From: Betaproteobacteria bacterium
GTDB lineage: Bacteria > Pseudomonadota > Gammaproteobacteria > Burkholderiales > Burkholderiaceae
Direction: 5' to 3'
Length of the DNA: 41,534 nt
NCBI GenBank assembly: GCA_947378095.1
Contig: CANCIL010000004.1
Location: 1-41,534, forward strand
A program made the translations under genes and the position numbers. This document shows, in pieces, positions 33,798-41,534 of the stretch (within the stretch, counting starts at the first letter, position 1; every line of letters begins with the position of its first letter). The notes below the pieces were generated by a model. It ran no database searches and had not been told where the DNA came from. It saw nothing but the letters and a program-made list of their open reading frames with translations.

Positions 33798-34568
33798 CTA
33801 GTTTGATTTTTTGATCTCAAGCTCAATCTTATCTTTTAATTCAAAAAGTGCGGGGGTGTAGTTTTCCAAAAGTTCATTTAACTTACTTTCTGCTGGGGTG
33901 CTTAAATTAAGGGATGCATAACTTCCATTGAGTAGCTGAACTGAAGTAGAGATCGCAGAAATTTCAGGTAACCAAGTAGCAACACAATACCCTTTATTTG
34001 ACATTGATTCTATGGCCTCATGGATTTCCATCTCTATTTGAGTCCAGTTCTTGATTTTCTGATTTTTCAATTCTTGAAGAAGCTGCGTTCTGCTTTCGAG
34101 ATCTAGCTTAGCAATCCATGCTCTACCCAAAGAAGTTCTCTCGATGGGCACTCTTTGGCCTGCAGCGACCGTTCTCAGGGCAACATTCTTGGTATAGCGG
34201 ATGGATTCTAAATAGACCATTTCAAGTCGGTCAGCTACTGCAAGACCAACATTGAGCTTTAACTTTTCCGAGGTCTTACGCATGATTGGCTCTGCCAGTT
34301 TGATCTCGGTCGAGCCTGTTTTAAAGGCATGACCCAGACATAGGACTGTGGGAGCTAAGCGATAGGCTTGACGGGCTGAATCATGCTCCAAAAACCCGGA
34401 AAGAACTAAGGTCTGGGTAAGGCGGCTAATAGTGGATGGGGGTAAACCAGTCCGTTCCGCGATTTCACTATTACCCAATAGGCCCATACCGGGCTTGAAA
34501 CACCGTAGAATCTCTATCCCCCTAATCAGGGAGCGATTGGTTTTGAAGTTGGGCTTAGCTAATTCCAT
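33798..34568 (-). CDS. IclR-family transcriptional regulator (unit 2)
   Basis: 256 residues. The helix-turn-helix is at about 28-55 (NSEIAERTGLPPSTISRLTQTL), followed by the IclR effector domain with LKLNVGLAVADRLEMVYLESIR and RVPIERTSLGRAWIA. The ATG at 34568 sits inside a perfect palindrome, a likely self-operator. It leads the minus-strand run IclR - thiolase - MFS, and is divergent from the plus-strand operon starting with a Bug receptor. Probably governs both arms in response to the acid substrate or a CoA-derived intermediate. Confidence 0.92.
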   Translation of the reverse strand: MELAKPNFKTNRSLIRGIEILRCFKPGMGLLGNSEIAERTGLPPSTISRLTQTLVLSGFLEHDSARQAYRLAPTVLCLGHAFKTGSTEIKLAEPIMRKTSEKLKLNVGLAVADRLEMVYLESIRYTKNVALRTVAAGQRVPIERTSLGRAWIAKLDLESRTQLLQELKNQKIKNWTQIEMEIHEAIESMSNKGYCVATWLPEISAISTSVQLLNGSYASLNLSTPAESKLNELLENYTPALFELKDKIELEIKKSN

Positions 34569-34579
34569 CTGGTGGAATT
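34561..34579. promoter_or_regulatory. palindromic IclR operator candidate
   Basis: AATTCCATCTGGTGGAATT: perfect 7-base arms around TCTGG. TGGAAT/ATTCCA arms are usual in IclR-family sites. It covers the IclR start codon on the minus strand and lies 75 bases upstream of the divergent Bug gene. Confidence 0.65.
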
Positions 34580-34653
34580 AAACCATAAATTTTGGGTGGA
34601 TTTCGGCCATACTGCCATACCCATAATCAAACTCATAAAAAACGGAGACCAAT

Positions 34654-35652
34654 GTGCTTTCTAAGCTCGTAAACGTCAAAAGCCTGAAGTGCATTGCCGG
34701 GACTTTGCTTTGTGCGATGGTTTTGAGTATGAGCCCTATTGCAAAGGCTGCTTATCCAGACAGACCAATCAAAGTCATCGTGCCATTTGCCCCAGGTGGT
34801 GGGACAGATTTAGTGGCAAGGACTCTGGGCGTAGCGATGGCTGAAGATTTACGTCAGCCAATCGTCATTGAAAATAAGCCAGGCGGCAGCACTGTTGTTG
34901 GTACCGAAGCGCTTGCTAAAAGTCCTGCCGATGGTTACACCCTAGTTGTCGCGACATTAGCTCACGCTGTTAATCCTAGCTTGAAAGCAAAACTTCCCTA
35001 TTCACAAGATAAAGATTTTGCCCCTGTTATTTTGGTTGGCGTTTCTCCAAATGTGGTTGTTGTCTCAGCAAATAGCCCCTATAAAACATTTTCTGAATTC
35101 TTAGCTGCTGCAAAAGCGAACCCTGGAAAATTATCGTATGCATCCCAGGGAGGTGGTACTTCTGCACATTTAGCTGGTGAATTATTTAACTCAATGACAG
35201 GTACAAAGTTAATCCATGTTCCTTACAAGGGTGCAGGCCCTGCATTAACTGATGTGATTGGTGGCCAGGTAGATGTCATGTTTGCTACTGCATCAGCAGT
35301 TGGCAGTCTTGTAGATGGCGGAAAATTACGCGCACTTGCGGTGACCACTCCGGCACGCTCTCCATCGCCGCAATTATCTATGTTGCCAACGGTTGCCGAG
35401 AGTGGCGTGCCAGGATATTCAGCTGGAAGTTGGTATGGCTACTTTGCGCCTGCAGGAACGCCTTCTGATGTCATTAATAAGTTAAATGCATCCATCAAAA
35501 AAGCGGCACAGTCTTCAGCATTTAAGGCTCGCGTTGAGGGCGAAGGTCTGGTTATTCGAGCTGGAACTCCCGAAGACTTTGGCAAGTTCGTGAAGGCCGA
35601 AGAGTTGCGTTGGCGCACTGTAGTTAAAGACGCCAATATCAGTGCAGATTAA
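34654..35652 (+). CDS. Bug/TctC-family periplasmic solute receptor (unit 2)
   Basis: 332 residues from a GTG at 34654, 6 bases after GGAG. An ATG two bases upstream in another frame would make only a six-residue peptide. The signal peptide ends at SPIAKA, then the Bug start YPDRPIKVIVPFAPGGGTDLVARTLG, KPGGSTVVGTEALAKSPADGYTLVVAT and HVPYKGAGPALTDVIGGQVDVMFA. Binds a carboxylate in the periplasm, possibly a dicarboxylate judging by the neighbouring beta-oxidation-type genes. It heads the plus-strand operon of unit 2, and again no TctA or TctB lies nearby. Confidence 0.92.
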   Translation: MLSKLVNVKSLKCIAGTLLCAMVLSMSPIAKAAYPDRPIKVIVPFAPGGGTDLVARTLGVAMAEDLRQPIVIENKPGGSTVVGTEALAKSPADGYTLVVATLAHAVNPSLKAKLPYSQDKDFAPVILVGVSPNVVVVSANSPYKTFSEFLAAAKANPGKLSYASQGGGTSAHLAGELFNSMTGTKLIHVPYKGAGPALTDVIGGQVDVMFATASAVGSLVDGGKLRALAVTTPARSPSPQLSMLPTVAESGVPGYSAGSWYGYFAPAGTPSDVINKLNASIKKAAQSSAFKARVEGEGLVIRAGTPEDFGKFVKAEELRWRTVVKDANISAD

Positions 35653-35674
35653 ACAATATTAGTTAGGAATCGGA

Positions 35675-36466
35675 ATGACTTATCAATTAATTGAACTCGT
35701 CGTAGAGCATGGCATTGCAACTTTGCGCCTGAATCGCCCTGAGAAACGCAATGCGATGAGCGACGATATGCGCTCAGAATTTATTGAAGCCTTGGAGATG
35801 ATTGCTGCAGATAAATCTATTCGTGCTTTAGTGTTAACTGGCAATGGAAAAGGTTTTTGTGCTGGCGGCGATATCTCTGGCATGGAAAAGCGGATGCAGG
35901 CACCAGCAGGCGAAGTTGCCTACAACGGTTGGCATCGTCAGCAACGCGTTCACCACGCAGTTTCTCTTTTGCACACCATGCCCAAGCCAACTATAGCTGC
36001 CGTGAATGGTCCTGCTTCAGGTTTGGGTGCAGACACGGCATTGGCATGCGACTTCATTATTGCTTCTGAAGGGGCAAATTTCACATGGTCATATATCAAT
36101 CGCGGGATTATTCCGGATGGCGGCGGCATGTACTTCCTGCCAAGACGCGTGGGACTGGTAAAGGCCAAGGAATTGATATTTAGTGGTAGAAAAGTAGATC
36201 TAGAAGAGGCTACGCAGATTGGTATCGTGGATCGCATCACTAGTGCAGATGCCTTAGTAGTTGACGCGCAGGCTTGGGCGAAGGAGTTAAGCAAAGGTTC
36301 AGCTACTGCGCTGGCTTTAGGAAAAACAATCCTGAATCAAACCTTTGAAACTACTGCCGCTCAGATCTTTGCGCAAGGAAGCCAAGCCCAAGGGATTTGC
36401 TACACCAGTACTGAACATCGTGAGTCTGTAATGGCTTTTCTAGAAAAAGCAGCTACTAAGAAATAA
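35675..36466 (+). CDS. crotonase-family enoyl-CoA hydratase/isomerase, PaaG-like active site
   Basis: 263 residues with the crotonase fold: LRLNRPEKRNAMSDDM, TGNGKGFCAGGDISGM (oxyanion hole), and NGPASGLGADTALACDFIIASEGANFTWSYINRGIIPDGGG. Canonical hydratases have Glu at two places. Here the first is Asp120 (GLGAD) and the second Tyr140, while Asp148 stands in IIPDGG as in PaaG-type isomerases. So it may be an isomerase, a ring-modifying enzyme or a hydratase with altered chemistry. Located between the Bug receptor and the acyl-CoA synthetase genes with short gaps (22 and 13 bases). Confidence 0.88.
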   Translation: MTYQLIELVVEHGIATLRLNRPEKRNAMSDDMRSEFIEALEMIAADKSIRALVLTGNGKGFCAGGDISGMEKRMQAPAGEVAYNGWHRQQRVHHAVSLLHTMPKPTIAAVNGPASGLGADTALACDFIIASEGANFTWSYINRGIIPDGGGMYFLPRRVGLVKAKELIFSGRKVDLEEATQIGIVDRITSADALVVDAQAWAKELSKGSATALALGKTILNQTFETTAAQIFAQGSQAQGICYTSTEHRESVMAFLEKAATKK

Positions 36467-36479
36467 ATAAGGTAGATAC

Positions 36480-38576
36480 ATGAGTAATGCAATTCAAAAA
36501 TTGATGGAGCCTCGTAGTATTGCGGTAATTGGTGCATCAACCGATCCAAAAAAAACGGCAGGTAGGCCCATCGCGTATTTGCAGAAGCATCATTTCAAAG
36601 GAAAAATTTATCCTGTCAATCCTAGGGTTGAAGAGATTGCCGGCTTGAAATGCTATCCAGATATTGGATCACTTCCCGAGACTCCAGATGTCGCCATCAT
36701 CATGGTAGGCACTGATAAGGCACTTAGTGCAGTTCAAGATTTATCTCAGCGCGGAACACCGGCAGCAATTGTTTTGACAAGTGGTTTTGCAGAGCATGGA
36801 TCAGAGGGTTTAAAAAAGCAAGAAGAGTTAATTGCTGCTGCTGGCGCAATGCGCATTCTGGGGCCTAATACGATTGGCATGGTCAATGTGACCGATGACA
36901 TTCCTTTATCGCCGAGTAGCGCATTAGAGATGGATGAATTTCCAAAAGGTGTTGTCAGTGTGATCTCGCAGAGTGGTGGCATCTTGGGCTCACTTCTTTC
37001 GCGCGCAGCGGCTTCAGGCTTGGGTCTTTCAAAATTAGTTTCCACTAGTAATGAAGCTGATTTAGGAATGGCTGATTTTGTCGATTATTTGATTGACGAT
37101 GCTAGTACCAAAGTGATCGTGTTGTATATCGAGAGTATTCGACATCCAGAACGCTTTCGGGCAGCGGCCTTAAGAGCAAGACAGGCTGGGAAGCCGATCG
37201 TGGTTTACAAGGTTGGCAAGTCCGAGGCGGGTATTAAAGCAGCGGTTTCCCATACCGGCGCATTGGCTGGAACCGACAAAATGTATGACGCCTTATTTAA
37301 ACAAACTGGCATTATTCGTGCGAATAAATTCTCTGACTTTTTGGATATCCCTGCGGCACTTTCTTCTGGAAGAGTTTTAAAGGGTAAGCGCGTTGCCATC
37401 TTGACATCTACTGGCGGAGCAGGAACATTAGTTGCTGATAGTTTGGGTGAATGGGGTTTTGAAACACCTGTGCCTGATGAGAAGACAGCAGCACGACTAC
37501 GCGCCTTGCAGCCTGGCGATCAAGCAGTGTTAGATCGCAATCCAATTGATGTCACTCTTGCTGGCTTGCAGCCAGATTTACTACGGGGCGCTATCAGTGC
37601 ATTGTTAGATAGCCCTAGCTATGATGCCTTGATCTTAATTTTGGGTTCTTCTAGCTTATCGATGCCAGACTTAATGGCAGGTGCGGTGCGTGATTGCATG
37701 CAAACTACTGATAAACCTGTTATTGCTTACGTTAGCCCTCATGCACCAATTGCTGGTGCTTTAATGACAAAGCTCGGTGTGCCTGCGTTCTCACAGCCTG
37801 AAAGTTGTAGCGTCGCTTTATCAAGTATGTTGCATGCCAGTGGTTTGCGAGGTGGCATTACTGCTACGGGTTCCGAATCTGCTATTCCTAAGGATTTGGA
37901 TACTTCTGCATTGCATGGATCTTTGAATGAGCATCAAGCGAAGAATCTCTTTGCAGCATTTGGTATTCCGGGCGTTCGGGAAGTAGTGGTGAATGCGAAT
38001 AAACCCAATTTAGACTCTGTAAAAGATCTAGGTGAAAAATGTGTTCTCAAGATTTTATCTAATGAGATTACGCATAAAACCGAAGTGGGTGGTGTGGCAT
38101 TAAATGTACCCATTGCAGATATCGCAAGCAAACTCAATGCGATGACAGCAGAAGTGAAGACGAAGTCTGGAGCCAATATTGAGCAGTTTCTTATTCAAGA
38201 AATGGCTTCTGGTGGAATGGAGTTCATGGTGGGGATGCACCGTGATCCTTTGGGCACAGCCATTTTGGTTGGAATGGGTGGAGTTACAGCGGAACTCTTT
38301 AAAGATACCAATATGCGTTTGATTTCTCCTGGTAAATCCTTAAGCTCAGCTGAGGTATTAGAGATGTTGCAGGAACTAAAAACATGGCCTTTGCTTAATG
38401 GCTATCGTGGTAGACCTCAATGTGATGTCAATGCTTTGGTAGATGCTATTGTTCAATTTTCAACCATGGTTGCTGCGATGGATGATCGCTTGATTGAATG
38501 TGAAATAAATCCTATCTTTGTCTTCTCTGCAGGTCATGGGGTGAAGGCTGCAGACGGTATTGCTGTGTTGAATTAA
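36480..38576 (+). CDS. ADP-forming acyl-CoA synthetase (acetate-CoA ligase family)
   Basis: 698 residues: CoA-binding domain (about 1-130), succinyl-CoA-ligase-like domain (150-460) and C-terminal ATP-grasp domain (about 480-698), fused in one chain. It forms acyl-CoA from acid, CoA and ATP with release of ADP, through a phosphohistidine, here His258 in AAVSHTGALAGTD. ATP-grasp marks are KILSNEITHKTEVGGVALNV, EMASGGMEFMVGMHRDPLG and ECEINPIFVF. Such fused enzymes in Burkholderiales activate varied aliphatic or aromatic acids. Placed directly after a crotonase gene, it is the probable entry step of unit 2. Confidence 0.92.
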   Translation: MSNAIQKLMEPRSIAVIGASTDPKKTAGRPIAYLQKHHFKGKIYPVNPRVEEIAGLKCYPDIGSLPETPDVAIIMVGTDKALSAVQDLSQRGTPAAIVLTSGFAEHGSEGLKKQEELIAAAGAMRILGPNTIGMVNVTDDIPLSPSSALEMDEFPKGVVSVISQSGGILGSLLSRAAASGLGLSKLVSTSNEADLGMADFVDYLIDDASTKVIVLYIESIRHPERFRAAALRARQAGKPIVVYKVGKSEAGIKAAVSHTGALAGTDKMYDALFKQTGIIRANKFSDFLDIPAALSSGRVLKGKRVAILTSTGGAGTLVADSLGEWGFETPVPDEKTAARLRALQPGDQAVLDRNPIDVTLAGLQPDLLRGAISALLDSPSYDALILILGSSSLSMPDLMAGAVRDCMQTTDKPVIAYVSPHAPIAGALMTKLGVPAFSQPESCSVALSSMLHASGLRGGITATGSESAIPKDLDTSALHGSLNEHQAKNLFAAFGIPGVREVVVNANKPNLDSVKDLGEKCVLKILSNEITHKTEVGGVALNVPIADIASKLNAMTAEVKTKSGANIEQFLIQEMASGGMEFMVGMHRDPLGTAILVGMGGVTAELFKDTNMRLISPGKSLSSAEVLEMLQELKTWPLLNGYRGRPQCDVNALVDAIVQFSTMVAAMDDRLIECEINPIFVFSAGHGVKAADGIAVLN

Positions 38577-38594
38577 ATCAAAGCCATTTTTGAG

Positions 38595-39419
38595 ATGACA
38601 CACACTTTAGAAATTCAAACCCAACACATCCCTTATCGGGATGGGTTGGTGGCTTGGCATGAATTCGGAAACCCCGTAGTCAACCAATTGCCATTAATTC
38701 TTTTGCATGGCGGGCACGGTAGCTGGGAGCATTGGGTTCGTAATATTGATACCTTGGCTCAGCACTTTCACGTGTTTGTACCTGACATGCCCGGTTTTGG
38801 AGAATCTTCATTTTTTGACAATCAATTTCAGTCGGGAGTGATTGATCCCATGATTGCCACAATGAATACTTTACTTGGTGAGCATCAAGATATCAATATT
38901 GCTGGTTTCTCCTTTGGTGGTTTTGTTGCCGCCCATTTGGCTAATCAACGTAAACATATTTCTAAACTAGCTCTCTTAGGTAGTGCAGGTCATGGTGGAC
39001 CACGACGTCCAAGGGGTGAACTGCTTGCTTGGCGAGATGTTTATGCAAGCGGAGATATGCCTCGTTTGGGTGAAATCATGAAAGAGAATCTCTTTTTGCA
39101 AATGATTAGCACTTATGACAGGATAGATGCGCAGGCCATTCGTATTCATCAAGACGCTTGCGTAGCGACTCGTTTTAAAAGCAAGCCGATTGCAAGACCA
39201 GGTGGCTTGGCAGGGCAGCTTGAGCAATATCCTGGACCAGCTCTATTAATATGGGGTGAGCATGACCTCACCTGTACTCCTGAATATCTGATTGAAAACT
39301 TAGTCAGTGGGCGCGGTAATAGGGCAAAAGAGCTCGTTGTTGACGCCGGTCATTGGGTTCAATATGAAAAAGCGGATCAAATCAATACTACTTTGATTCA
39401 ATGGTTTGAATCGGTATAA
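38595..39419 (+). CDS. alpha/beta hydrolase
   Basis: 274 residues, no signal peptide. LILLHGGHGSWEHWVRNIDTLAQHFHVFVPDMPGFGESS, nucleophile Ser106 in GFSFGG, catalytic Asp in WGEHDLTC and His in DAGHWVQYE. The general pattern is that of C-C bond hydrolases and enol-lactonases of aromatic meta- and ortho-cleavage routes, but esterases look similar. In this operon between a CoA ligase and a beta-oxidation fusion enzyme it could open a lactone or hydrolyse a CoA ester. 18 bases after the synthetase gene. Confidence 0.87.
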   Translation: MTHTLEIQTQHIPYRDGLVAWHEFGNPVVNQLPLILLHGGHGSWEHWVRNIDTLAQHFHVFVPDMPGFGESSFFDNQFQSGVIDPMIATMNTLLGEHQDINIAGFSFGGFVAAHLANQRKHISKLALLGSAGHGGPRRPRGELLAWRDVYASGDMPRLGEIMKENLFLQMISTYDRIDAQAIRIHQDACVATRFKSKPIARPGGLAGQLEQYPGPALLIWGEHDLTCTPEYLIENLVSGRGNRAKELVVDAGHWVQYEKADQINTTLIQWFESV

Positions 39420-39423
39420 GAAT

Positions 39424-41484
39424 ATGACAAGTAAAATCCAGATTCATCACGAAGCAGATGTCATGGTAATTACCGTGAACAATCCGCCAATCAATGCGGG
39501 ATCAACCGAGGTCCGTAAGGGCTTATTGGATGCTATTCATCTTTTTCAAGATGATGCCAATCTAGCGGCTGCCATCATTATTGGAGGAGGCAGTACTTTT
39601 ATTGCGGGTTCAGACATTAAAGAGTTTTCTCAGCCTTTAGCAGAGCCCCACTTGCCTAGCGTGATCGCGGCAATTGAAGATTGCCCTAAGGTAGTTATAT
39701 GCGCCTTGCATGGTGCCGCACTGGGAGGTGGGTTTGAGTTAGCCTTAGGTTGTGATGCTCGGATTGCTTTAGAGGGAACAGTAGTTGGATTGCCAGAAGT
39801 TACCTTAGGCATTATTCCAGGGGCTGGCGGTACTCAACGTTTGCCAAGATTAATCGGGATTGAGAAATCCATTGAATTCATCTGCGGTGGAGTTCGAATT
39901 AAGGCAGTAGAAGCCCTTAAGTTAGGCATCATTGATAAGTTGGTAACAGAAGATTTATTAGCTAATGCTGTTATTTATGCTAGATCTTTAATTGGGAAAA
40001 AATCCCGTATTCGCGATATAGCGGCACCACATGCTGAAGCTGACGTTATTCTAGCCGCCTCACAAAAGGCTCTTAAAGTGGGTAAGCAGCGCCCTAACGT
40101 GCACCAAGCAATAAAAATGATCACGAATGTGATGACTATGTCGATAGATCAGGGGCTAGCTACTGAGAGGGAAGTATTTCAAACCTTAAGAGTGGGTACA
40201 GAAGCAAAAGCATTGCGCCATCAATTTTTTGCGGAACGAAAGCTATTTAAAGCCCTGGGCAATAAAGAATCTAAACCCAAGGATTTGAAGCGTATCGCCA
40301 TCATTGGCGCTGGCACTATGGGTTCTGGAATTGCAATTGCTTGTTTATCTGCTGGTTACTCTGTATTAATGTTGGATCAGAATGAAACTGCCCTCCAAAA
40401 TGGCGTTAAGAAGATCAGCGATTTTTATGATGCCCGTGTTGCTGGTGGCAAGATGGCCGCTGATAATCTAACTACATTGCTAAATCGTTTCACATCTTCT
40501 TCTGAATGGAGTGATATTGCTTCTGCTGATTTGGTGATTGAAGCAGTATTTGAGGATATGCAAGTAAAGCATGCGGTATTTGAACAAATAGATACGCATG
40601 CTAATCCACAGGCCTTGCTGGCATCCAATACGTCTTATTTAGATATTGATGCTATCGCCGCTAAAACTAAAAATCCATCGCGTGTATTTGGCTTACATTT
40701 CTTTAGTCCAGCTCAGGTGATGAAGTTGATTGAAATTGTGCGTTGTAAAGCAAGCGATCCCAGCGTTATTGAGGCTGCCTTACAGTTCACTAAGCGCTTA
40801 GGTAAAACACCTGTGATTAGTGCCAATGCCTTTGGATTTATTGGTAACCGAATTTATAACGCTTATCGGCGTCAGTGTGAATTTATGCTGGAAGAGGGCG
40901 CCTATCCAGAGCAAATCGATCAAGCTCTGGAGGGGTATGGTTTTGCTATGGGTCCTTTTGCGGTGGCTGATATGTCCGGCTTAGATATTGCTTGGGCGAT
41001 GCGCAAGAGTTTGGCTGCCACTAGAAATCCAGATCACCGTTACGTCAGTATTCCTGATGCTCTGTGCTTAGCTGGACGCTTTGGGCGTAAAACGGGCTCA
41101 GGTTATTACCTTTACCCGCAAGGGGCAAAATCTGGTGTAGTTGATCCTGTAGTGAAGGGCGTCATTGATGAAGCTAGTGCTGCTAAGGGAATCACGCGCC
41201 GCTCATTTACAGCACAAGAAATTGTTCAGCGTGTTTTATTGGCAATGATGAACGAAATTGCTCACCTAGTATCTGAAAAAGTAGTAGGTGATGTAACGGA
41301 TTGTGATGTTGCACTAGTCAATGGTTATGGATTCCCACGTTGGTGTGGCGGACCGGTGTTTATCGCCCGTGAAATGGGAATGGAAAAGCTGAGATCCGAG
41401 ATGGATGCTTTGGCAAAATGGAGTGGACCTGGGTTCGTCAAAGCTGAGCTTAGTGGTTTATTTGAGACGCATGGATCGGAATAA
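39424..41484 (+). CDS. bifunctional enoyl-CoA hydratase / 3-hydroxyacyl-CoA dehydrogenase
   Basis: 686 residues from the ATG at 39424, four bases after the hydrolase stop; an ATG at 39406 overlaps the hydrolase. Crotonase domain (about 1-190) with both catalytic glutamates (GGGFELALG, Glu105; LPEVTLGIIPGAGGTQ, Glu125). The Rossmann NAD site IAIIGAGTMGSGIA starts at about 291, followed by HFFSPAQVMKLIEIV and the two C-terminal HAD helical domains (FGFIGNRIYNAYRRQCEFMLEEGA). Order and length match the peroxisomal MFE-1/FadJ-like fusion. It hydrates trans-enoyl-CoA and oxidises the (S)-3-hydroxyacyl-CoA, the two steps before the PcaF-like thiolase. Confidence 0.94.
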   Translation: MTSKIQIHHEADVMVITVNNPPINAGSTEVRKGLLDAIHLFQDDANLAAAIIIGGGSTFIAGSDIKEFSQPLAEPHLPSVIAAIEDCPKVVICALHGAALGGGFELALGCDARIALEGTVVGLPEVTLGIIPGAGGTQRLPRLIGIEKSIEFICGGVRIKAVEALKLGIIDKLVTEDLLANAVIYARSLIGKKSRIRDIAAPHAEADVILAASQKALKVGKQRPNVHQAIKMITNVMTMSIDQGLATEREVFQTLRVGTEAKALRHQFFAERKLFKALGNKESKPKDLKRIAIIGAGTMGSGIAIACLSAGYSVLMLDQNETALQNGVKKISDFYDARVAGGKMAADNLTTLLNRFTSSSEWSDIASADLVIEAVFEDMQVKHAVFEQIDTHANPQALLASNTSYLDIDAIAAKTKNPSRVFGLHFFSPAQVMKLIEIVRCKASDPSVIEAALQFTKRLGKTPVISANAFGFIGNRIYNAYRRQCEFMLEEGAYPEQIDQALEGYGFAMGPFAVADMSGLDIAWAMRKSLAATRNPDHRYVSIPDALCLAGRFGRKTGSGYYLYPQGAKSGVVDPVVKGVIDEASAAKGITRRSFTAQEIVQRVLLAMMNEIAHLVSEKVVGDVTDCDVALVNGYGFPRWCGGPVFIAREMGMEKLRSEMDALAKWSGPGFVKAELSGLFETHGSE

Positions 41485-41495
41485 GGAAAGCATCA

Positions 41496-41534
41496 AATGC
41501 ATATTGTGATTTCTGATGACCATCAAGACTGTAT
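41496..41534 (+). CDS. partial: probable D-isomer 2-hydroxyacid dehydrogenase, 5' end only
   Basis: ATG at 41496 with AAGGAAAG 5 bases upstream; only 13 codons are in the window (MHIVISDDHQDC...). The pattern resembles the start of D-2-hydroxyacid dehydrogenases of the phosphoglycerate dehydrogenase family (typically MKIxIxDDYQ). It continues the unit 2 operon 11 bases after the fusion enzyme. Family call is a guess from very little sequence. Confidence 0.55.

Overview
The window looks like a chromosomal segment of a small-genome betaproteobacterium, most likely Polynucleobacter (Burkholderiaceae). The reasons are moderate GC with AT-rich intergenic DNA, DUF6352 and DUF6662 family proteins, a monomeric NADP isocitrate dehydrogenase preceded by a structured leader that resembles the icd-II RNA motif (reported, as I recall it, only from Polynucleobacter), two Bug/TctC solute receptors, and very tight gene packing with overlapping convergent genes. 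No rRNA, tRNA, CRISPR array, insertion sequence or prophage was seen. The last gene is cut by the window edge.

Layout. 1-1500: sulfide/persulfide detoxification operon (Blh persulfide-dioxygenase-like hydrolase, BigR-like ArsR regulator, DUF2892 membrane protein). 1562-4294 (minus): four-gene operon of a DUF6662 predicted outer-membrane protein, an FMN-binding-domain protein with a covalent-flavinylation motif, ApbE flavin transferase and a His-rich four-helix membrane protein, all behind tandem Fur-box-like palindromes at 4323-4377. This is the best candidate in the window for an undescribed system: an iron-controlled extracytoplasmic flavin redox chain. 4447-9996: DUF3820 protein, secreted nuclease, lytic transglycosylase, FKBP, DUF6352 protein and an MFS transporter. 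10120-12467: icd with its leader RNA.

12589-21330: redox and housekeeping genes. msrP (periplasmic methionine sulfoxide reductase), a lipocalin, an MBL hydrolase and an SDR form one run. DUF2889, rsuA, phhB, a small acidic protein and an exported-type molybdenum hydroxylase pair (IorAB-like) follow, then msrQ, the membrane partner of MsrP, about 7 kb from it. 21337-26152: outer-membrane MetA-like protein, YedK-like DNA-protein crosslink protein, esterase, PII protein, gamma-glutamylcyclotransferase-like protein and TrhP tRNA hydroxylase.

26171-41534: a catabolic island for organic acids via CoA thioesters, in two regulatory units, each with an IclR regulator and a Bug receptor. Unit 1 (26171-30967) has HpcH/citrate-lyase-type CoA ester lyase, IclR, HMG-CoA-lyase-type enzyme, class III CoA transferase and Bug receptor: activation and retro-aldol cleavage of a hydroxylated, probably branched dicarboxylate. 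Unit 2 (30964-41534) has an MFS-ABM fusion, PcaF-like thiolase, IclR, Bug receptor, atypical crotonase, ADP-forming acyl-CoA synthetase, alpha/beta hydrolase, hydratase/3-hydroxyacyl-CoA dehydrogenase fusion and the start of a 2-hydroxyacid dehydrogenase. Together these could take an acid through activation, hydration, oxidation and thiolysis, possibly ending at 3-oxoadipyl-CoA. The substrates are not readable from sequence alone.
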